Source of the DNA: Methylobacterium frigidaeris
GTDB lineage: Bacteria > Pseudomonadota > Alphaproteobacteria > Rhizobiales > Beijerinckiaceae
DNA: 64,000 bases
Assembly: GCF_022179185.1 (NCBI RefSeq)
Contig: NZ_BPQJ01000010.1
Span: 124,001-188,000 of the forward strand
Reading direction: 5' to 3'
Both the position numbers and the translations under genes were made by a program. A model generated the notes under the pieces. It worked only from the letters and a program-made list of their open reading frames with translations. It did not search any database and had not been told where the DNA came from. Shown here in pieces: positions 53,101 to 61,400 of the stretch. Each line of letters begins with the position of its first letter. Position 1 is the first letter of the stretch.

Positions 53101-53592
53101 CGATTGCCCCTTCAGGTAATCCGGGATGCCGCTCGTCATGCCGAGCAGGTTGCGGACCGTGATCTGGTCGCCGCCCGGGATGGCGAGGTCCCCGACCCAC
53201 TTGTTGATCGGGTCGTTCAGCCCGACGACGCCCTGGTCGACCTGGCGCAGCACCACGGTGCCGGTGAAGGTCTTGGTGGCGCTGCCGATGCGGAACTGCA
53301 TGTCGGCGGAGAGCGGCTGGGTGCCTGCGGCATCGGCGAAGCCCGCCGCCCCGGTCCAGGTCTGGCTGCCCCCGGCGAGGCTCACCCCGATCGCGAGGCC
53401 CTGGGGCTGGCCCTGCGAGGCCGTGGCGTCCAGGAGGCCCTGCACCACGCCCCCGACCTGCGAGATGTCGGCGGCGGAGGCCGCCCGGGGCGACAACGCC
53501 GCGCCGGCGGGCCACAGGGCCGCCGCCATCCCCAGCCGTGCCGCGCGCACGAATGTGCCACGATGAACCCTGACCGCCAGCCGAGCCGACAT
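50143..53592 (-). CDS. autotransporter with N-terminal S12/beta-lactamase-fold serine hydrolase
   Basis: 1149 residues. Signal peptide ending near AASA-AD (residue 40). Residues ~45-420: serine hydrolase of the class C beta-lactamase/DD-peptidase (S12) fold, with Ser104-x2-Lys107 (GSATKTF), Tyr213-Ser-Asn215 (NYSN) and His370-Ser-Gly372. Residues ~470-830: parallel beta-helix-like passenger. Residues ~870-1149: autotransporter barrel (WASAYGTVSRLD, ending LGGLRWRF). It is therefore displayed on, or released from, the cell surface. Its placement in an NRPS locus suggests trimming or activation of the product, or hydrolysis of a target peptide. GTG 53607 would add 5 residues. Confidence 0.87.
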   Translation of the reverse strand: MSARLAVRVHRGTFVRAARLGMAAALWPAGAALSPRAASAADISQVGGVVQGLLDATASQGQPQGLAIGVSLAGGSQTWTGAAGFADAAGTQPLSADMQFRIGSATKTFTGTVVLRQVDQGVVGLNDPINKWVGDLAIPGGDQITVRNLLGMTSGIPDYLKGQSRTVPGITVLQEWANFTSPTGPYGNAAYTPEQLVAAAKTLAPNPIGPMNYSNTNFVVLGLIAQRASCLTPGGCQSIETLVNGMAAGIGLGKTIFPTGTGYTASHPRTMETVLSDDTLYKVSYGSRFDMTYVDPRVPWSAGAMLSSPADELRWVRQLATNNLGLLSPATQAQRVGDTTPGEVAGIPANYGLAIYGMPSVGTGGALLGHSGLIGGNTSSLFYNQDLDAAYAINFVGYQGLAQSWFPLYGATDAFGQYVYATGAPGSGAFSSVITLWALDRNVTLALTTQGSCSFGAAPAGGLCSGDNVRTTPLDVAGSSLVLQPSNRTIGGISIDPATGALSPTSYVRPSLATFGSGIAAVALQGAANLSLQQGAGLEIWGARSVGVAMTGQGNRAEIAGTVATFGSSSVGVRIEGSLNTLDVRPTGTVNGSDGPAITLAGTGNQALVAGTVATYGRIDDHGNVVEQVAIRGGGSSNRVEVLPGGTVTGDIAMMGAASAVRVDGSVAGSIRMAGTATTLSGTGLVSGTVGGGGTVAPGNSIGTLTVGSFLGQNTALVIETAADGRSDRLSVAGMASLAGGTLRVVPTPGLGGIYTALTAGAVQGSVDAVTTGSRVAAGARYTPVAVEVATANPFQTDAAARTAAADTLRTLDLFERRAGAFRTASAFGPPPGSGGVGTPGSAEVGGADSLRTWLSQRGPMAAGSRAMGAAIWASAYGTVSRLDADGPVPAIASSGGGVMVGADAEIAPNLLAGVMGAFSRTAAQASPGGYGSRLDADAYKIAAYGAVEVGPAVISASGLAGRGDLASLRPTAFAGMAGFARGRLDDTRFAGRLSAVTTLQAGEVRLMPRAAVTLLRVEQDPYTEQGLPASYASTIGRTRFALARPELSLALGRTILLSYGGWSGLLDAEIRAGIGRDLVLSAPDTQVRIPGFTPLSVRGFNRDAFVVPVGARAELQVANALSVFADYEGVVSRLGTDNTVLGGLRWRF

Positions 53593-53737
53593 CCTGTGCC
53601 CCCGCACGTTCCCGTCGCGATTGTCGATTGATCGCCCGGCCCCGGCGCCCGTCCGGGAGTCCGGGAGTCTTGGCCCTCGGGAGGCCGATGCTCAGGCGTC
53701 CCGCAGAACACTCCACGCATCCCGGCGCAGGCTCCGT

Positions 53738-53761
53738 CCTCTCCCCGCCCGCGGGGAGAGG
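53738..53761. repeat. 24-bp dyad repeat, identical to copy at 1389-1412
   Basis: CCTCTCCCCGC-CC-GCGGGGAGAGG: 11-bp arms. Same 24 bases as in the paaB-paaC gap. It lies in the 209-bp gap between the ABC exporter and the autotransporter. Confidence 0.8.
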
Positions 53762-53816
53762 AGGAAACCCGCTGCCGCGCCCGTCACCCGCTCTTGTCCC
53801 GGACGGCGCCGTGCCC

Positions 53817-55451
53817 CTACTCCGCCATGGCGGACGCAGTCCTGACCACGTTCAAACCGCCATTCTTCATGTCGACGTGGATATCAGCCAAGTCGAAATA
53901 GGCATCGTCATGCGTGATTGCGAGTACCGTTATTCCACGATCTTTAAGGAACGGCAAGACGACGCGGTAGAATTTCTCGCGAAAATGCGGGTCCTGATCG
54001 GCAGCCCACTCGTCGAACACGCAGATCGGGCGCTTCTCCAGCAAGGATCCGATCAGAGCCAGGCGCTTGCGCTGGCCGCCGGACAGCTTGGTGACGGTGA
54101 AGCGCCCATCCTCCAGCTTCGACTTGTGCTGCATCTCGAGAAGCGCGAACAACTCGTCGGCGAGAGCGGCATCGATCTCCTGGATACCGTAGAGCTCGGC
54201 GAAGAGGTGGTTGTCCGAGAAGATGACCGAGAACAGGTTGCGGTAGTCGGCCAAGGCGGCGGCGGTGACGGGAGCACCGTCGACCCGGATGACGCCGCTG
54301 CTGGCCGGGTAGAGTCCGATCAGCAGGCGGATGAAGGTGGTCTTGCCCGAGCCGTTGCCGCCGGTGAGGAACAGGGTGACGCCGCGCTCGACCGTGAGGT
54401 CGACCGGCCCGACCCGGAAGCCGCTCTCGCCCCCGGCGGCGTGGTGGGAGAAGGTCGCGCGATCGAGAACGATGCGGCGGAATCCTGCGAAGCGCCCGGC
54501 CACGGCCGCGGGCCCGGCCCCGACGCTGCCGAGCCGCGCCTCCAGCCGGGTGATGTTCTCCGCCGCCGCATTGGCGTTGGCGAAGATCGGCAGGCTGCCG
54601 ACCACGTTCGAGACCGGGCCGATCAGGAACAGGCTCGCGGTCGTCGTCATCACCACCACCTCGATATAGGCCTGGCTGACGTTGGGCACCACGAACACCA
54701 TGATCCCGGTGAGGATGAAGAACGTCACCTGCGAGGTCACGAAGTCGGTCGCGTAGGCGGTCTGGGTGCCGATCCGCATCCGCGTGACCTCGGCCGAGAT
54801 GCGGGCGATCCGGCGCGCGATGGCGTCGGAGCGGTCCGTGCTCATCTTCACTTCCTTGAAGCCGTCGAGCATGTCGCTCAGGCCCTCGATCAGGGCGTTC
54901 TCGCGCTCGAAGGCGGCGCGCAGCTGGCGCTTCACCTCGCCGCTGCGCGAGAGGTGGATCATCGCGCCGAGCAGGGTGAAGCCGGCCGAGAGCAGGAAGG
55001 CGGTCTCGGACAGGGCCGCCATGTAGAGGAGCGTGAACCCGACCAGGATCGCCGACTGGACCGCGATGACGATGTTGGGCGCGGCCTGCGACAGGATCTG
55101 CGTCTCGCGGGTGAGACAGGCATAGATCTCCGCCCGGCCGACCTCGTCGAGGTCGAGGTACTCGGCCCGGCGGGCGCGCTCGACGAGGCGGGTGCGCATC
55201 CGGTCGATCAGGCGCTCGACCTTCTCGCAGACCTCGATCATCAGCGTGCGCTGGGTGACCACGAAGAGCGCGATGGCGAGGCCGAACAGCACGAGGTTGC
55301 GGAAGTTGTCCGCCTTGTCCTGGACGTTGGCGGCCGCGACGTTGATGATCGCGAGCACGCCGGCATTGGAGAGGCCCGAGAGTGCCGCCAGCACGAGGAA
55401 GCGCAGGCCGCCGACGCCGGCCTCCCGGCGGAAGAGGTCGAGCACCTTCAT
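53817..55451 (-). CDS. cyclic-peptide ABC exporter, PvdE/SyrD type
   Basis: 544 residues, a fused permease and ATPase. Six transmembrane helices occupy residues ~15-300 (FLVLAALSGLSNAGVLAIIN, IVIAVQSAILVGFTLLYMAA, FFILTGIMVFVVPNVS). The ATPase has Walker A TGGNGSGKTTF, signature KLSGGQRKRLAL, Walker B RPICVFDEWAAD and H-loop ITHDD. The DEWAADQDP form is typical of PvdE/SyrD exporters of NRPS peptides, which move precursors to the periplasm. ATG 55451, 43 bp after the NRPS stop, so one operon. Confidence 0.92.
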   Translation of the reverse strand: MKVLDLFRREAGVGGLRFLVLAALSGLSNAGVLAIINVAAANVQDKADNFRNLVLFGLAIALFVVTQRTLMIEVCEKVERLIDRMRTRLVERARRAEYLDLDEVGRAEIYACLTRETQILSQAAPNIVIAVQSAILVGFTLLYMAALSETAFLLSAGFTLLGAMIHLSRSGEVKRQLRAAFERENALIEGLSDMLDGFKEVKMSTDRSDAIARRIARISAEVTRMRIGTQTAYATDFVTSQVTFFILTGIMVFVVPNVSQAYIEVVVMTTTASLFLIGPVSNVVGSLPIFANANAAAENITRLEARLGSVGAGPAAVAGRFAGFRRIVLDRATFSHHAAGGESGFRVGPVDLTVERGVTLFLTGGNGSGKTTFIRLLIGLYPASSGVIRVDGAPVTAAALADYRNLFSVIFSDNHLFAELYGIQEIDAALADELFALLEMQHKSKLEDGRFTVTKLSGGQRKRLALIGSLLEKRPICVFDEWAADQDPHFREKFYRVVLPFLKDRGITVLAITHDDAYFDLADIHVDMKNGGLNVVRTASAMAE

Positions 55452-55494
55452 GCGGCCGGTCCTTCCGGGGGCCGGACCTCGGGGGCGGCGCGGG

Positions 55495-58400
55495 TCATTC
55501 GGCGAGCAACCGGTCGAGATCATCGAGGGACAGTCCCTCGAAGGTCAGGTCGGAGGGCGTCACCTCGGCCTCCTCGCGCGACAGGCAATGGGCGATCACC
55601 GCCTCGATCGCGGTCCGGTAGGCGGCGAGCCATACGTCCGCCTCGTCGCGGGAGATGCGGGCGCCATCGAGGTCGAGGCCGATCTCGAGCTCGCCGTCGA
55701 CCACCAGGCACAGCACGTCGGTGTGGTGCGGCCGCGCCGATTCGGGATCGAGGGCGCCGCCGGGCGCGTCCCAATCGACCGCGAATCGGCCGCCGCTCCG
55801 CGCCTGCGTGCTCATCTGCCCGAGATAGTTGAAGCTGAAGCCCGGCCGCAGCCGCGGCGCCTCCGGCAACGCCTGCATCAGCCCCCAGGTGAAGCCGTGA
55901 TCGGGCACGCGCCGGCGCCCGTCCTTGACGGTTCGGATCGTGTCGGCGAGGTCGGCGCAGGCGCGGAGTTCCAGCGGGTGGAACATCGTGAACCAGCCGA
56001 TCGTCCGGCCGGTGGCCGGGACGCGGTCGCCGAGCAGCTCCGCCGGGCGGTACTCGCGCCCGTGGCCCTCCACCGTCACCAGGGTGCGGCCGATCCCGGA
56101 TCTCCGCTCCAGCGCGACCGCGAGGGCGGCGAGCAGCAGGTCCTCCGGGTTGGTGCCGTAGGCACGGTTGGCCTCGCCGACGAGCGACGCGGTCAGGGCC
56201 CGCGGCAGCCGCGCTCGAAGGCTGAGCGTGTCGCCCACCCGGGCGCGGTGCGCCTCAAGGTCCGGATCGGGTGCGATCTGGCGCCAGGCGCGCAGGCGGC
56301 TGGTCCAGTCGATCCGCTCGGCGATCGTCGCCAGGGCCTCGGCGTGGTCGCGGTAGGAATGGGTCTTCTCCGGCAGGCGCGGCGCGGTGCCGGCGAGTGC
56401 CGCGTCGTAGGCCGCCTCGAGATCCTCAAGGAGAATGCCCCAGGAGATCGCGTCGATGACGAGGTGATGGACGACGAGGAGCAGGCGGTGGCGCGGCCCG
56501 GTACGGTCGAGAAGCGCCGCGACGAGCGGCGTCCTGTCGAGGCGGAACCCGGCCTGGAGCGCGGAGGCCGCCGCCGCGAAGGCGGCCTCGCCCCCAAGCG
56601 TCCGACTGCCATGTGCCGGCAGCTCGGCGAGGCGGGGCGGGGCGTCGGGCGCGCGGACGATCTGGTGCCAGCCCTCGTCCCCGCGGGTGAAGCGGGCGCG
56701 GAGCGCGTCGTGGTGGCGCCACACCTCCGCCAGGGCGGCTCCCATCGCCTCGGGCTCGATGCGCTCGGCGCGCAGCACCACCGCCTGGTTGAAGTGGTGC
56801 GGGCGCTCGGAGCTCTCCAGGAACCAGCTTTGGATCGGGGTCAGCGGCACCTCGCCGACCACCGGCCCCTGATCGGCCCGGACCACGACCGGGCGCAGCA
56901 CCGTGGCGAACTGCTCGGCGGTCGGGTTCTGGAACACGTCGCGGATCTCGCTCCGCCAGCCCTCCTGGCGCAGGCGCGACACGATCTGGATGGCGCGGAT
57001 CGAATCGCCGCCGAGGCCGAAGAAGTCGTCCTGGACGCCGATGTCCCGGCGCTCCATCACCTCGCGCCAGACCCGCAGGACCAGGGATTCCAGCACCGTC
57101 CGCGGGGCGCGGGCCTCATTGCCCGCGAGGGCGCCCGGGACCGGCAGTGCGGCACGGTCGACCTTGCCGTTGAGGGTGACCGGCATCCGCTCGAGCGGCA
57201 CGAGGAAGGCCGGCACCGCGTAGGCTGGCAGCACTGTCAACAGATGGCGGCGCAGGGCCACCGGCGACGGGGTCTCGAAGCGCGGGACGCGATCGCCGGA
57301 GAACAGCCCGGCATAGAACGGCGTCCGCCGGAAGCCGCCGCCGAAATGCGCGCTGACGTAGTGGAACGGGACCGCCTCATCGCCGACCCGCGCGACGCGG
57401 CCGGCGAGGTGGAAATCTGCGTTGAGGCCGTTGCCGCACAGCCGCCGGTCGATGGAGAACGCGATCCGGTCGCCGGCCCGCACCGCCACCGGCACGTCGA
57501 AGACCGGCAGGTAGACCGGGAGCCAGCTGCCGGGATTGTCGAGGATGTCGACCACCGCGTCCTCGTCGACCCCGAGCCGCAGCCAGACCAGGAAGCCGGT
57601 GAGGTCGCAGTCGCGCGTCACCGTCAGGGCGACGTCGTGGCGCTCCTCCAGCGGCACGTCCCGGGTGTAGTCCAGGTATTCGAACACCCCGTCGTTGGAG
57701 ACGATCGCCTCTCGCGGCAGGTTCTTCAGGCACAGGCGCAGGTCGAAGGGCTGGCCGACCTCGGCGAAGATCTTGTCCACGTAATGCGCCGCGACGTCGC
57801 CGAAGCCCGGCGCGAGGCGGTCGCGCGGCAGCGACAGGGCGGCGATGCGGGTGTCGCTGAAGCGCGGCAGCATCGCCGCCGGATCCTTCAGGAAGCGCCG
57901 GGCGCCGTTGATGATCCGGGCCGCGCCCTCGGCGCCGCCGATCGCCCCGACGATCTCGGAGATGCAGGCCTCGACCGGCTCCGGCAGCGACAGGGTCAGG
58001 GCGTCGCCGTGGATGACCTCGATCCGGTCTGACAGGCCGAGCCGTGCCACGGTCTCCCGCGCCTTGCGGGCGGTCGTCTCCAGGCGGTCGACGGCGTAGA
58101 CCTTGCGGGCCCCGGCCTCGATCGCGAGCCGAGCCAGGATCGCCACCGGGCCGGTGCCGATATCGATCACGGTCTTGCCCGGCAGGTGGCGGGCGAAGGC
58201 CTCGCGGTAGCGCTGGTTGCGGCCCTCGTCGGCCGCCATGCTGCCATAGGCGACGTCGTCGTAGACGTAGAACTCGGCCACCGAGGGCCATAGCTCGACC
58301 GGCGCGTCGGCGCAGTAATAGGCGGCGAGCGCCGTCGACCCGTCCGGGCGCGCGACCGGGGTCACCAGGGCGTCGCGCAGGCCCGGCACCCGGCGCAGGG

Positions 58401-61400
58401 CCGCCTCGACCTCGCCGATCTCGATGCGGTGGCCCGAGACCTTCACCTGCTCGTCGCTGCGGCCGAGGAAGTCGATCGCCCCGTCCCCCGTCCAGGCGGC
58501 GAGGTCGCCGGTGCGGTAGAGCCGCTCGCCGGTGGCCGGATGGGTGACGAAGCGCTCGGCCGTCCGCTCCGGATCGCCCTGGTAGCCGATGGCGAGGCCG
58601 CCGCCCCCGAGATGCAGCTCGCCCGGCACGCCCACCGGCACCGGCGCCAGGGCCGCGTCGAGGATGTGGGCCGTGGTGCCCGGCAGCGGCCGGCCGATCG
58701 GCACCCGGGCCCGCCCGGCCTCCGCCGCGCCCACCCGGTGGAGGGTCGCGCAGACCGAGGCCTCGGTCGGCCCGTAGGCGTTGAAGGCAGCGAGGCTGCT
58801 TGCGTAGTGGCAGAGATCTGCCGTCGGGGCCGCCTCGCCGGCGGTGATGAGGACGCGCAGGCCCGGCAGCTCGGCCCGCTCCAGGGCGCGCAGGTAGGTC
58901 GGCGGCAGGGTGACGACGCTGACCGACAGCCGGCGCATCAGGCCGCGCAGGGCCCCCGTCTCCTCGATCGCTGCGCGGGTCGGCATCACCACGGCCGCCC
59001 CGGCGAGGAGGGCCATGAAGATGTTGGCGAGCGACGCGTCGAAGGACGGCGAGGCGAATTGGAGGACGCGGTCCTCCGGCCCGATGCCGAAGGCGGCTAC
59101 TTGCGCCCGCGACATCGTCACGAAGCCCGCATGGGCGACGACGACCGCCTTCGGCGTCCCGGTCGAGCCGGAGGTGAAGATGACGTAGGCAGGGGCTTCC
59201 GGGCGGCTCGCATCGAGGGATTCGGCCACCTCGTCACCGGGAACGTCCCTCGCGAACCAGGGCGCCACCACCTCGATCGGGCGTCCTTCGGCGAGCGTTG
59301 CCGCGACCGGATCGGCGCGGTCCTGCAGGACGAGCCGGCACTCGGCCCGCTCCAGCATCTCCCGCACGCGGGGCGCCGGGTGGGCCGGATCGACCGGCAC
59401 GTAGACGCCGCCGGCCTTCATCACCGCCAGGAGCGCGAGCACGGATCCGCTCGTGCGCTCGGCCAGCACCGCCACCCGGTCGCCGGGAACGAGGCCGTGG
59501 GCCGCGACGAGGTGCCGGCCGAGCCGGTCGGCGGCCCGATCGAGGGCGCGGTAGCTGACGCTCTGCCCCTCGGCATCGATCAGCGCCGGCCGGTCGGGGT
59601 GGCGGCGCGCCGCGTCGGCGAAGGCCGCCACGATGGTGGCGGCCGGGCGCGGGTCGCGCGGGCCCTGCGCGAAACCGGCGATGGTCGCGGCCTCTTCCGG
59701 TCCGAGCAGGTTCAGCCGGCCGACCGGCCGGCCGGCCTCCTCGATCGCGGCCCGGGCGAGTTCGCGGAAGTGGCCGCCCATGCGCGCGATGCGGTCGGCG
59801 TCGAACAGATCGGTGTTGTAGTTGAGGTCGAGGACGAGGGCGCCCTCCTCCTCCTGGACGTGGAAGACCAGGTCGAAGCGGCTGAAGTTCCAGGCGTTTT
59901 GCCGGCCGTACGGCATCACCGCGACGCCCGCGAGGGTCAGGTCGGCGTCGGTGAAGCCCTGCGTCACCACCATCACGTCGAACAGGGCAGACCGGCTCAT
60001 GTCGCGCTCGAGCGACACATCCTGCACCAGGGCGTCGAACGGGTAGGCCTGGTGGGCGAGGCCGTCCCGCAGGGTGGCGGTGACCTGGGCCAGCAGGTCG
60101 GCGAAGGGTTGACCGGGCGAGACCGTGTCGCGCAGGGCCAGGGTGTTGACGTAGTAGCCGATCTGGTCGGCGAGGGCCGGGTGGGTGCGGCCGGCCACCG
60201 GGCTGCCGACCACGATGTCGGTCTGGCCGCTGGTGCGGTGCAAGAGGGCCTTGGTCAGGGCGATCAGGAGCGCCGCGCGGGTGCTGCCCTGGCGCCGGGC
60301 GAGGTCGTCGAGGCCGCGCGACAGGTCCGCCGGCAGGAGGAAGCGGCGGGTGGCGCCGGCGAAGGTCTGGACCGGCGGGCGCGGCCGGTCGGCCGGCAGG
60401 GCGAGCGGCGCCACGGGCGCGGAGAAGCGCTCGCGCCAGTAGGCGCGGTCGGCCTCCAGCCGGCCCTCGGCGAGGCGCCCGGCCTGCCAGGTCGTCGCGT
60501 CGCGCAGCTGGAGCGGCAGCGGCGCGAATTCGGGCGCCCTCCCCTGCCGGCGCGCCGCGTAAGCTTCGGCGAGGTCCCGCACCAGCACGCCGAGGGACCA
60601 GACGTCGGCGACGATGTGGTGGATGGTGAACAGCAGGAGGTGGCGCTCGGCCTCGTCCGCATCGGGCAGGCGGACCAGCAGGACCCGCATCAGGGGCCTG
60701 CGGCGCAGGTCGAAGCGGTGGCCGGCATGGTCGGCGGCAAGGGCTTCCGCCTCGGCCTCCGGCGCGCCGCGCAGGTCGCGCCGCTCGAGGATCCGGCCCG
60801 GTGACGGATGCACGATCTGGCAGGCCGTCCCGTCGGGTTCCTCGTCGAAGGTGGTGCGCAGGGCCTCGTGCCGGGCGACGAGGTCGTGGAAGGCCGCCTC
60901 CAGGGCGTCGGGATCGAGGGGGCCGCGCAGTTCCAGCGCCTCGGTGAGGTTGTAGGCGGTCGGCGCCACGCCGAGCCGGTCGAGGCGCCACAGCCGGGCT
61001 TGAGCCGGGCTCACCGGGTAGCTCGCCGCATCCGGCGCGAGCGGGATCGCCTCGGCCGCCGGCCGCGCCTCCGCGATCAGCCGGGCGAGCGCGCGGATCG
61101 TCTGGGCGGCGAAAAAGTCCTTCAGGCTCACCTCGACCGAGAAGGCCTGGTAGATCCGCTGCACCGCCCGGATCGCCCGCAGGCTGTCGCCGCCGAACTC
61201 GTGGAAGCCGGTCTCGGCCCCGACCTGGGAGAGGCCGAAGATCTCGCGCCAGATCGCCGCGAGCCCCTCTTCGGTCGCGCCCGAGGGCGCGACGTAGGCG
61301 TGTTGCGCGTAGAAAAGTGCCTCCGGCCGCGGCAGGGCGCGGCGGTTGAGCTTGCCGCTCACGGTGGTGGGCAGGTCGGTGAGCGGCACCAGCATCCGCG

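Noticed and set aside
55192..58032. Plus-strand open frame of ~946 codons opposite the NRPS
   Set aside because: Shadow of NRPS codon bias; no recognisable motif and no ribosome-binding site, while the minus strand holds clear NRPS domains.
57260..58320. The methyltransferase-like region as a separate gene
   Set aside because: The NRPS frame is continuous through it and A-domain motifs flank it on both sides, so it is an insertion within one protein.
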